Below are positions 15,981 to 23,412 of a stretch of DNA of 34,753 nt, in pieces. Origin of the DNA: Rikenellaceae bacterium (GTDB lineage: Bacteria; Bacteroidota; Bacteroidia; Bacteroidales; Rikenellaceae); contig SUZM01000003.1 in NCBI GenBank assembly GCA_015059965.1, forward strand, positions 1-34,753, read 5' to 3'. Position 1 is the first letter of the stretch. Each line of letters starts with the position of its first letter. Both the position numbers and the translations under genes were made by a program. A model generated the notes under the pieces. The model saw only the letters and a list, made by a program, of their open reading frames with translations. It ran no database searches and was not told the origin of the DNA.

Positions 15981-16025
15981 GATATGGGAAATATGGGAGA
16001 TATAGGAGATATGGGAGATGTGAGA
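15981..16025 (+). repeat. Nonamer tandem repeat (GATATGGGA-type), 5 units
   Basis: Five contiguous 9-bp units: GATATGGGA, AATATGGGA, GATATAGGA, GATATGGGA, GATGTGAGA. Confidence 0.85.
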
Positions 16026-16049
16026 ACGGTAGAAATATCCTGAGTCCCT

Positions 16050-16160
16050 ACTATAATTGCTCATTGCTCACTACTCATTACTCATTACTCATTGCTCATT
16101 AAACATTGCTCATTGCTCATTAAACATTGCTCATTGCTCATTAAACATTGGACATTGAAC
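16050..16160 (-). repeat. Heptamer array running into the tonB-like gene start
   Basis: Reverse complement of the 3.7-4.0 kb heptamers: units such as CATTGCT and CATTACT, with a higher-order block in which CATTGCTCATTGCTCATTAAA occurs three times. It ends with CATTGGA-CATTGAA, which contains the proposed TTG start of the tonB-like gene. Confidence 0.9.
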
Positions 16161-16838
16161 TACTACAAAGATAATACCTCGCAATATTCGCGCCGCTGGG
16201 CCTGGGGGGCTCTGCTGCTCTATCTGCTGATGCTGATCGCAGCCCTCCTTTTCCTCTCCATCGAGCTGCCGGCCGCACCTCCCAAGGAGCCGATCCTGGT
16301 GGAGCTTGCGCCCCTGCCCGAGCCCGAGCGCCCGGAGCCGCACCATTATGAGGCGCAGCACCACCGTGAGGTGGCTGCCGAGGAGCAGACCGAGCCCGTG
16401 CGAGGGACGGATCAAGAGATCCGCACGGTCAATCCCCGAGCCCTCTTCAAGCAGTCGCAGGGTGGGGTGGATGCCCCCGAGAATGCCGGCAACACGCAGG
16501 CCGAGGAGGCCTCGGAGGATCGGGCATCGGGCAACGGTGCTGGCCTCTCGCCCTCGGGCCACGACCAACTCGACAAGGGACTTCAGGGGCGTGGCCTGGT
16601 GGGAGATCTGCCGCGCCCGCGCTACACATCCGATGCCGAGGGTAGGGTGGTGATCCGTGTGGCCGTAGACCGCACGGGGCGTGTCACGGCGGCCACCTAC
16701 GAACCCAAAGGATCGACCACCTCTAACCCCACGCTGATCCGTGAGGCCCGTGAGGCGGCCATGCAGGCCCGATTCACCGAGAGTCGCAGTTTTGTGCAGG
16801 GGGGAACGATCACCTACATCTTCACCCTGAAACGATAG
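16155..16838 (+). CDS. TonB-like energy transducer
   Basis: A 227-residue protein in the TonB plan: a short basic cytoplasmic N-terminus, one membrane anchor (about residues 15-37), a Pro/Glu-rich periplasmic linker (PKEPILVELAPLPEPERPEP, 43-62) and a C-terminal TonB-type domain (about 145-227, with GRVVIRVAVDRTGRVT). It would couple the ExbB/ExbD channel to outer-membrane receptors or to Tol-type envelope work. There is no ATG in frame before the membrane helix. I propose TTG at 16155 (MNYYKDNTSQ...); earlier in-frame TTG codons from 16092 on would add only translated heptamer repeats (SLLIKHC pattern). The true start is therefore uncertain by up to 21 residues. Confidence 0.82.
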   Translation: MNYYKDNTSQYSRRWAWGALLLYLLMLIAALLFLSIELPAAPPKEPILVELAPLPEPERPEPHHYEAQHHREVAAEEQTEPVRGTDQEIRTVNPRALFKQSQGGVDAPENAGNTQAEEASEDRASGNGAGLSPSGHDQLDKGLQGRGLVGDLPRPRYTSDAEGRVVIRVAVDRTGRVTAATYEPKGSTTSNPTLIREAREAAMQARFTESRSFVQGGTITYIFTLKR

Positions 16839-16869
16839 TAAGAAACCGATAACCATCGAAAAGCCCGAG

Positions 16870-17301
16870 ATGACCATGAGACGACTACTGCCTATCCTTT
16901 TGCTTGTCCCGCTCACGTTGTGGGGACAGCAGCCCGAAGAGACCAAGCGCCGCGAGGCGCGTAAGAGTGAGGGTGCCCTCATGGTACTCCCGGCCGCAGA
17001 GTATGATTTCGGCACAGTGGACCGCCGTGGCGGCGACCTCTGCTACGAGCTCACCTTTGTCAATGAGGGGACCACGCCGCTGGTCCTCATGCGGGTGATC
17101 ACCTCCTGCTCCTGCCTGAAGAGCGAATTCTCCAAGCGCCCCGTTCCGCCGGGTGGTGAGGGGAAGATCACTCTGACCTACCAGCCCCTGAAGGCCGAGC
17201 CGGGGACCTTCCATAAAGTGGTGCAAATCCTCTCGAACTCCCAAACGGGCCGCGAGCTCTTTACGATTCGCGGGAACTCTATAGATCATAAACGCAAATG
17301 A
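16870..17301 (+). CDS. DUF1573 secreted protein
   Basis: A 143-residue protein with a signal peptide (residues 1 to about 20, MRRLLPILLLVPLTLWGQ) and a single DUF1573 Ig-like domain: YDFGTVDRRGG near 45, the hallmark ITSCSC (Cys80 and Cys82) and PVPPGGEGKI (91-100). DUF1573 proteins are abundant in Bacteroidetes and are placed in the periplasm or at the surface; their function is not established. It begins 31 bp after the tonB-like stop and its own stop overlaps the next start by 4 bp (ATGA), so it belongs to the same transcription unit. An alternative ATG lies two codons in. Confidence 0.9.
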   Translation: MTMRRLLPILLLVPLTLWGQQPEETKRREARKSEGALMVLPAAEYDFGTVDRRGGDLCYELTFVNEGTTPLVLMRVITSCSCLKSEFSKRPVPPGGEGKITLTYQPLKAEPGTFHKVVQILSNSQTGRELFTIRGNSIDHKRK

Positions 17302-18617
17302 TGAATAAGAAATCAATTCTTCTCTCTGAGGCTCAGATCCTCACCCTGACAGACGAACGGCCTGCCCCCTTCACGGGCTGGGTGGGTATTCTCGACAACC
17401 GGATCTCCTTAGTCACGGCCTCGGAGGCCGAGGTTGCCCGTTTCCGCCTCGACCACCCCGATTGCCGCGAGATCGACTGCCGCGGCCGTGTCTTGATGCC
17501 TGGATTGGTCAATACCCACTGCCATGTGGCGATGACCCTCCAGCGCAACTATGCCGACGATATCCCCCTGATGGAGTGGCTCAACGACCATATCTGGCCC
17601 TTCGAGGCCCGGCAGACCCCCGATGAGGTGGCCCTGGGAGCCGAGCTCGGCATCGTAGAGATGCTCCTGGGGGGCGTTACCTCCTTTGTCGATATGTATT
17701 GGGACGAGAACCGCATTGCCGATTCGGCCCTGAAACTCGGCATCCGCGCCCTGCTCTGCCCCAGTTGTCTGGATAGCAATATGGAGGCCTTCGAGCGGGA
17801 CCTGGAGGCCCTGCTGCCCAAATGCAACGACCGTGTGCGTGCCGGCGTAGGACCCCATGCCCCCTATACCGTCTCGAAAGCGAATCTGCTGCGGGTCAAG
17901 GCCCTGGCCGATCGGCTCAATCTGCCCATGACAATTCATGTGGCCGAGACCGAGGCCGAGATGGCCGCCGTGGCCGAGATGAGCGGCATGCGCCCTGTGG
18001 CCTGGCTTGAGAGCCTGGGCCTCTTGAACAGCCGTCTGATTGCCGCCCACTGTGTCTATGTGGATGAGGCCGACCGCCAAACCCTCCTTCGCCATGGGGT
18101 GAAGATCGCCCACAACCCCACGAGCAACATGAAGATCTCGAGCGGCATTGCTCCGATCGGGCGGTGCCTCGAAGAGGGATTGTGCCCTACGATCGGTACC
18201 GATGGCCCCTGCTCGAATAACGACTTGGATATGTGGGAGGAGATGCGCAACACCTCGTTCCTTGCGAAGGTCTCGTCGATGAATCCTCTGGTACTGCCTG
18301 CCGAGGAGGTGCTGAAGATGGCTACCCGTTATGGAGCCGAAGCCCTGGGCCATGGTGGAGAGCTGGGCATCATTCGCGAGGGGGCATTGGCCGACCTGAT
18401 TGTGATCGACATCCAGAAGCCCCACCTCCAGCCGGTCAATAATCTCGTCTCGGATCTGGTCTACTGCTGCAAGGCCTCCGACGTCGAGACGGTCCTGGTC
18501 AATGGCCGTGTGGTGGTCGAGAATCGCCGTATCGAGGACATCGATCTGGCTGATCTCTATCGACGTGCCACAGCCGCCGTCGAGCGCATTCGAAGCGCAA
18601 TGAGCAATGAGCAATGA
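17298..18617 (+). CDS. Amidohydrolase, probable 5-methylthioadenosine/S-adenosylhomocysteine deaminase
   Basis: A 439-residue metal-dependent deaminase of the TrzA/MtaD type. Metal ligands are visible: His74 and His76 in NTHCHVAM, His214 in TIHVAETEAE (with the catalytic Glu217), His251 in AAHCVYV and Asp302 in GTDGPCSNNDLDM. The N- and C-terminal beta-sandwich strands (GRVLMPGLVN; DLIVIDI) frame the barrel. The most likely role is deamination of SAH, MTA or adenosine in purine salvage; related guanine or cytosine deaminases are possible. Start by ATGA overlap with the DUF1573 gene (a second ATG follows at 17301). The last residues (SAMSNEQ) are encoded by a short ATGAGCA heptamer run, so the original C-terminus was probably rewritten by repeat insertion. 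Confidence 0.87.
   Translation: MMNKKSILLSEAQILTLTDERPAPFTGWVGILDNRISLVTASEAEVARFRLDHPDCREIDCRGRVLMPGLVNTHCHVAMTLQRNYADDIPLMEWLNDHIWPFEARQTPDEVALGAELGIVEMLLGGVTSFVDMYWDENRIADSALKLGIRALLCPSCLDSNMEAFERDLEALLPKCNDRVRAGVGPHAPYTVSKANLLRVKALADRLNLPMTIHVAETEAEMAAVAEMSGMRPVAWLESLGLLNSRLIAAHCVYVDEADRQTLLRHGVKIAHNPTSNMKISSGIAPIGRCLEEGLCPTIGTDGPCSNNDLDMWEEMRNTSFLAKVSSMNPLVLPAEEVLKMATRYGAEALGHGGELGIIREGALADLIVIDIQKPHLQPVNNLVSDLVYCCKASDVETVLVNGRVVVENRRIEDIDLADLYRRATAAVERIRSAMSNEQ
18599..18617 (+). repeat. Short heptamer run supplying the stop codon of the amidohydrolase gene
   Basis: Two and a half units of CAATGAG, the same unit as the arrays at 3.7-4.0 kb. Confidence 0.7.
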
Positions 18618-18679
18618 GGCTTACGCACCGGAATAATTTCGGGTAGTATTCTCGACAATAAGAAATCGTTACTCGTTGC

Positions 18680-18715
18680 AATAAAAAACCCCGCCTCATG
18701 GCGGGGTTTTTTATT
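18680..18715. terminator. Bidirectional terminator between two convergent operons
   Basis: A perfect 16-bp stem, AATAAAAAACCCCGCC / GGCGGGGTTTTTTATT, with loop TCAT. The GC core is flanked by A6 and T6, so it works in both directions. Confidence 0.95.
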
Positions 18716-18719
18716 GAAG

Positions 18720-19013
18720 CTACATGGCTTGGCAGATATCCCAGACGAAGGCTCTTGAGCCCTGCATCTTGGTTGCGGCATCCATCTTGCGGAGGGCCTC
18801 CAGCAGGGGATCGACCTTTTGATCCTCCACGATGGCCAGGATCGAGGTGTTCATCGAGGGCCAGGCGTGCGTGCCGTAGTGAGGCTCGCCATCCACCGAT
18901 CCGCGACCCTCGGTGAGGGCCCAGCGCGTGAAGCCGCGTATTCCCTGATCATCCAGAATCTTGTTTACGCGATCCGTCAGGGCCTGGTTATACGATATAA
19001 ATACAGCTTTCAT
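18720..19013 (-). CDS. Small PII-like protein at the end of the RND efflux operon
   Basis: A 97-residue protein with alternating strands and helices of a ferredoxin-like PII/CutA fold: MKAVFISYNQ (strand), DRVNKILDDQ (helix), GFTRWAL (strand), a glycine-rich loop GRGSVDGEPHYGTHAWPSMN (43-62) in the place of the T-loop, then SILAIVEDQKVDPLLEAL and a last strand AFVWDI. I start at the ATG at 19013, which leaves out seven upstream residues. It lies 42 bp after the AcrB-like gene. PII-like partners (DUF3240, PII-NG) are known beside RND pumps of the CzcA type, so a pump-modulating or sensing role is plausible. Family assignment rests on pattern only. Confidence 0.72.
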   Translation of the reverse strand: MKAVFISYNQALTDRVNKILDDQGIRGFTRWALTEGRGSVDGEPHYGTHAWPSMNTSILAIVEDQKVDPLLEALRKMDAATKMQGSRAFVWDICQAM

Positions 19014-19055
19014 TTTTCCAATTGTTAGGTTCAAACTTTTTAACGCTTCCGGGAT

Positions 19056-22000
19056 TTAGGCATTTGCGGCTGCCAACTCGGCCTCTTTGCGTGCGCGTTT
19101 CTTCTCGGCGCGGGTCTCAATGATGGCATAGAGCACAGGCACCACGAAGAGCGTCAGAATGGTCGAGAAGGTCAGACCTCCGATCACGGCGATACCCATG
19201 GGTTGCCAGGTCTCGGCACCCTCACCGCCACCGATGGCCATCGGGAGCATACCCAGAACCGTGGTAAACGAGGTCATCAGTACGGGGCGCAGACGGCTCT
19301 TACCACCGGCAATCACAGCATCGAAGACGTTCGAGCCACGCTCGATCAAGAGGTTCATATAGTCCACCATTACAATACCGTTCTTCGTTACAATACCCAC
19401 GAGCATGATACCACCGATCAGAGCGATCAGCGACAGAGGGGTAGAGGTCATCCACAGGGCCAGGAAGACACCCGTGAAGGCGAAGGGGATCGTAAACATG
19501 ATGATGAAGGGGTACTTCAGCGACTCGAACTGCGTAGCCATCACGATGTAGACCAGGATCACGATCAGGATGAAGAGCGTACCCAGATCCGAGAAGGCCT
19601 CGCCCTGATCCTCGATCGTACCACCCAGTTCCAGGGTTACGGTGTCGGGAGTGGGGTATTCGTCGATGATCTTCTGCACAATAGGCACCATGTCACCCAG
19701 GGCCACGCCGTCACCCACGGTACCCTCTACGGTGATGATACGCTGACGGTTCTCGCGCTCGATCGAGGGGGCGGCGAACTCCTCGCGCACCGTGGCTACC
19801 TCCTTGAGCTTTACGGGCTGACCCTGACCGCCGTAGAGGATGATATCCTCCACATCCTTCACCGAGGTACGGAAGGGCTCTCCGTAGCGAACGACGATAT
19901 CGTACTCGTCACCATCCTCGCGGTACTTCGAGCACTCGTAACCGTTGATGCGGTTGCGCACGAATTGCGAGGCCGTGGCGCTGTTCATGCCGTAGTAGGC
20001 GAGCTTGTCGCGGTCGAAGACTACGTTGAGCTCGGGGCGCAGCTCGTCGCGCGAGAGCTGTACGTCGCGCATGCCGTCCAGCGATGCGAGTTTCTCCTTC
20101 AGGTCGTTGGCAATGTTGTTCGTGAGGTCCATATCGTGGCCAAAGACCTTGACGTTCACCGTACTCGAACCACTCATACCACCCTGCTGACCACCCGGCG
20201 TTACGGTGTACTGGCGGATCTCGGGGATCTTGTCGAGCTCCTTACGCAGCAGGTCGGAGATCTGGAAGATCGAGCGCTCGCGCTCACCCGAGCGAGGCAG
20301 TCGCATGTTGAAGTTGATGATGTGCGAGCCGGTGGTCTGCATGGCTGCAAAGGCGTTGTCCGAGGAGTTGGCACCGGCCGAGGTCGATACGAGCTCAATC
20401 TCGGGGAATTTGTCGTAGATGATGTTGTCGATCTGACGGGCAATGCGGGCCGTGTAGTCCACACCGATGTTCTGCTCCAGCTCCACCGTGGCCGAGATGC
20501 GGGCGTTATCCATCGGGGGGAAGAACTCCGAGGGTACCTGCGTAATCAGAGCCAACGAGACGACGAAGATCGACATCAGGGCCGTCAGGGTCTTCTTGCG
20601 GTGGGTTACCACCCAGTTCAGCGACTTGGCATAGGCCTCATCCAGCCAGGCCAGGGCCTTGTCGATGGGCTTGTAGACGATACCCAGACCCTTGTAGTCG
20701 TGCTGGTTGCCATCGGCCTTCAGCAGGTAGGCCGACATCATAGGCGTGAGGGTGATGGCTGCTGCGGTCGATACACAAACCACAATCGTAACGATCCAAC
20801 CCAGCTCCTTGAAGAGGATACCGGCCATACCGGGAACCATTGTCAGAGGCAGGAACACGGCAACCACCACAAGTGTCGTGGCGATAACCGACAGCCACAC
20901 CTCGTTCGTGGCGTAGATGGCCGCCTCCTTGGGGCTCGATCCGCGGTCGATGTGGGTCGAGATATTCTCCAAGACCACAATGGCATCGTCCACTACCATA
21001 CCGATAGCGATTGAGAGCGACGAGAGCGAGATGATGTTGATCGTCGATCCCGTGGCGAAGAGGTAGATGAACGAGCAGATCAGCGAGACGGGGATCGTCA
21101 TACAGATGATGAAGGTGGCGCGCCAACGTCCGAGGAAGGTCATCACGACCAGTACCACGAAGATGAAGGCGTACATGATCGTCTCCGACAAGGAGTTGAT
21201 GGCATCGGTGATCTCTCGCGAGCCCTCGAAGATCAGGTCGACCTTCACATCGCCGGGCAGCGACTCCTCGATCTTGGGCAGCATCTCCTGGATCTTCTCC
21301 ACGATCTCCACGGTGTTGGCTCCCGACTGCTTCTGGATCATCACGCGCACACCTCTCAGGCCGTTTACGCGCTCATCCATCGTCGCCTTCTCGAGCGTAT
21401 CGCGAATCTCGGCCACGTCGCTCAGCATCACCGTGCGACCACCGCGGTTCGAAATAACCACCTTTCTCAGGTCGTACTCCGAGTCGGTGAACTCGCCATC
21501 GGCCTTCAGGTTGAAGGTGTTGTTACCGATATCGATCGTACCGGCCGGGATATTGACGTTCTCGGCAGCGATGATCTGACCCAGCTGCTCGATCGTCAGG
21601 CCGTAGGCCTCCAACTTGCGGGGGTCGATATTGACCTGCACCTCACGCTCCGGGGCACCCATCACGGCTACGGCGCCCACACCGTTCACGCGGTTCAGCA
21701 CATTGACCAGCTTGTCGTCGAGGATCTTGTTCAGGGCCGGATAGCTCTCATCGGCCGTAACCGAGAGCATCATCACCGGGATCATCGAGGTCGAGAACTT
21801 GAAGATCGTGGGGTACTCTACGCCGTCGGGCAGCAGGGTCTGCGTGCGGCTCACGGCATCACGGATGTTGTTGGTGGCCTCCGTAAGGTCGGATCCGTAC
21901 TCGAACTCGAGGGTTACCATCGAGAAGTTGTCCGACGACTTGGAGGTCATATCCTTCAGATTTTCCACCGTATTGAGGTTATCCTCCAAGATACGGGTGA

Positions 22001-22187
22001 TGTTGGTCTCGATATCGGCCGCATTGGCTCCCGGGTAGGTGGTGATCACCGAAACCATCGGGATCTCGATATCGGGGAACTGATCGACCGCCAGGTTCTT
22101 CAGCGAGAACAATCCGAAGACGATCACGCCGATGAAGATCAGGATGGTCGAAATAGGTTTTCTAACCGCACTTTCGTAAATATTCAT
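19056..22187 (-). CDS. RND multidrug efflux pump, AcrB/MexB (HAE1) type
   Basis: A 1043-residue inner-membrane proton-driven pump, the usual length for the HAE1 family. The N-terminus (MNIYESAVRKPISTILIFIG) begins transmembrane helix 1. The paired proton-relay aspartates are Asp400 and Asp401 in SIAIGMVVDDAIVVLENI, matching Asp407/408 of E. coli AcrB. Two large periplasmic loops (about 35-330 and 560-870) and a second set of helices at the end (IGGIMLVGIVTKNGIVMVDY) complete the fold. With the adaptor, outer-membrane channel and TetR gene in the same operon it forms a tripartite exporter for hydrophobic or amphipathic compounds. Substrate cannot be read from sequence; the absence of the charged metal-relay pattern of CzcA/CusA argues against metal export. 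Confidence 0.96.
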   Translation of the reverse strand: MNIYESAVRKPISTILIFIGVIVFGLFSLKNLAVDQFPDIEIPMVSVITTYPGANAADIETNITRILEDNLNTVENLKDMTSKSSDNFSMVTLEFEYGSDLTEATNNIRDAVSRTQTLLPDGVEYPTIFKFSTSMIPVMMLSVTADESYPALNKILDDKLVNVLNRVNGVGAVAVMGAPEREVQVNIDPRKLEAYGLTIEQLGQIIAAENVNIPAGTIDIGNNTFNLKADGEFTDSEYDLRKVVISNRGGRTVMLSDVAEIRDTLEKATMDERVNGLRGVRVMIQKQSGANTVEIVEKIQEMLPKIEESLPGDVKVDLIFEGSREITDAINSLSETIMYAFIFVVLVVMTFLGRWRATFIICMTIPVSLICSFIYLFATGSTINIISLSSLSIAIGMVVDDAIVVLENISTHIDRGSSPKEAAIYATNEVWLSVIATTLVVVAVFLPLTMVPGMAGILFKELGWIVTIVVCVSTAAAITLTPMMSAYLLKADGNQHDYKGLGIVYKPIDKALAWLDEAYAKSLNWVVTHRKKTLTALMSIFVVSLALITQVPSEFFPPMDNARISATVELEQNIGVDYTARIARQIDNIIYDKFPEIELVSTSAGANSSDNAFAAMQTTGSHIINFNMRLPRSGERERSIFQISDLLRKELDKIPEIRQYTVTPGGQQGGMSGSSTVNVKVFGHDMDLTNNIANDLKEKLASLDGMRDVQLSRDELRPELNVVFDRDKLAYYGMNSATASQFVRNRINGYECSKYREDGDEYDIVVRYGEPFRTSVKDVEDIILYGGQGQPVKLKEVATVREEFAAPSIERENRQRIITVEGTVGDGVALGDMVPIVQKIIDEYPTPDTVTLELGGTIEDQGEAFSDLGTLFILIVILVYIVMATQFESLKYPFIIMFTIPFAFTGVFLALWMTSTPLSLIALIGGIMLVGIVTKNGIVMVDYMNLLIERGSNVFDAVIAGGKSRLRPVLMTSFTTVLGMLPMAIGGGEGAETWQPMGIAVIGGLTFSTILTLFVVPVLYAIIETRAEKKRARKEAELAAANA

Positions 22188-22243
22188 CTTTGGAATGCGT
22201 TTAATTTTTCAACTCTTTTTCTATGGGAATTTTCCCCGGGAGG

Positions 22244-23254
22244 TTACTCGGCAGCCACCTCCACCTTGACGCCGTTCTCCAGGCGCGAGAGGGCCGTAAT
22301 GGCTACCTGCTCACCGGCCTCGACTCCCGAAAGAATCTCAACCATCTGACCGATCTGGCGACCTACCTCTACGCGGCGACGCTCGGCCACGCCATCCTTG
22401 ATGACGTAGAGGTAGCGCTCCGACGAACCCACCTGCTTGAGCACCGCTACGTCGGGTACTACGACACCCTCACGCTCACCCATATCGAAGTAGGTGCGCG
22501 AGAACATACCCGGGCGCAGGCGCTCCGATGCGTTGGGTACACGAACCTCTACGGCAAAGGTGCGCGTTGCGGTGTTGATCGCGGGGTGAATCAGCTCTAC
22601 CTGGCCCTTGAAGGTCTCCTCGGGGTAGGCATCCACCTTGAGGCTGACGGCCATGCCGCGCTTCACGTTAGCAAAGAACTGCTCGGGAATGTTGGCCACC
22701 ACCTTCAGGGGGTTGATCTGCATGATGTGCAGCACGGGCTGGTTCATAAAGAGGTCGCCGGCCTCGTTGTTGCGGGCCGTTACCACACCCGAGATGGGCG
22801 AGAGGACCTCGATATTCTTCTTCAGGTTCTCGACAACCTCATGCTGTACGTCGTACTGGGCCTTCACCTGGTCGAACTCCTGGGCCGAGATACCACCGGC
22901 CTCATATACGGGCTTCAGACGGTTTACGTTGTCCTCCAGGAGCTTCAGGTTTACGCGGGCCTGGTTGTACTGCGTGGGGTTGAGCGTAATGAGGAGCTGT
23001 CCCTGGCGTACCTTGTCGCCCACATCAACCAGAATGCGGTCGATGTGTACGCCCGAAGCTGCGGGCGTGATGTCGTTCTCCTTGTAGGCGATCACCTCCG
23101 AGGTGTACTCCTCCGTGAGCGATATGCTCTTTTTCTCGGCCGTGGTGGTCTTGGTGAGCACCTTCACCTCCTCGGTCGTCGTTGCGGTCTGCTGTTTCTG
23201 TCCGCATGCGGTCAGCATCAGGGCTGCCGCCATCCAAATAAGGGTCTTTTTCAT
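22244..23254 (-). CDS. RND periplasmic adaptor lipoprotein (AcrA/MexA type)
   Basis: A 336-residue membrane-fusion protein that links the inner-membrane pump to the outer-membrane channel. It begins with a lipoprotein signal peptide with lipobox LTAC (Cys17). Then follow the beta-barrel and lipoyl half-motifs (ITPAASGVHIDRILVDVGDK around 62-81, and PISGVVTARNNEAGDLF), the alpha-helical hairpin (about 95-145) and a C-terminal barrel/membrane-proximal domain (MVEILSGVEAGEQVAITAL). It lies 56 bp upstream of the pump gene. Confidence 0.95.
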   Translation of the reverse strand: MKKTLIWMAAALMLTACGQKQQTATTTEEVKVLTKTTTAEKKSISLTEEYTSEVIAYKENDITPAASGVHIDRILVDVGDKVRQGQLLITLNPTQYNQARVNLKLLEDNVNRLKPVYEAGGISAQEFDQVKAQYDVQHEVVENLKKNIEVLSPISGVVTARNNEAGDLFMNQPVLHIMQINPLKVVANIPEQFFANVKRGMAVSLKVDAYPEETFKGQVELIHPAINTATRTFAVEVRVPNASERLRPGMFSRTYFDMGEREGVVVPDVAVLKQVGSSERYLYVIKDGVAERRRVEVGRQIGQMVEILSGVEAGEQVAITALSRLENGVKVEVAAE

Positions 23255-23283
23255 ATTGCGTTGTATTCTTTTGTTTTTCGGTA

Positions 23284-23355
23284 TTCGGCTTTCTTCGCTA
23301 TATCGCTATTCTCGGTTCCCTCGGTCTCTTCACTCTCTTCACTCTCCTCAGGCCC
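23284..23355 (+). repeat. Degenerate nonamer array, 8 units
   Basis: Units of exactly 9 bp: TTCGGCTTT, CTTCGCTAT, ATCGCTATT, CTCGGTTCC, CTCGGTCTC, TTCACTCTC (twice), CTCAGGCCC. It fills the gap between the channel and adaptor genes. Confidence 0.75.
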
Positions 23356-23374
23356 CCTTCTGTCAGCCAAACTT

Positions 23375-23402
23375 AATTTTGAATTTTGAATTCAGAATTG
23401 TG
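23375..23402 (+). repeat. Heptamer run AATTTTG / AATTCAG / AATTGTG
   Basis: Four contiguous 7-bp units in the same gap as the nonamer array. Confidence 0.75.
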
Positions 23403-23412
23403 CATGAATCGG

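Noticed and set aside
19203..21014. 603-residue open frame opposite the AcrB-like pump
   Set aside because: Antisense shadow, His/Asp/Arg-rich and without family likeness.
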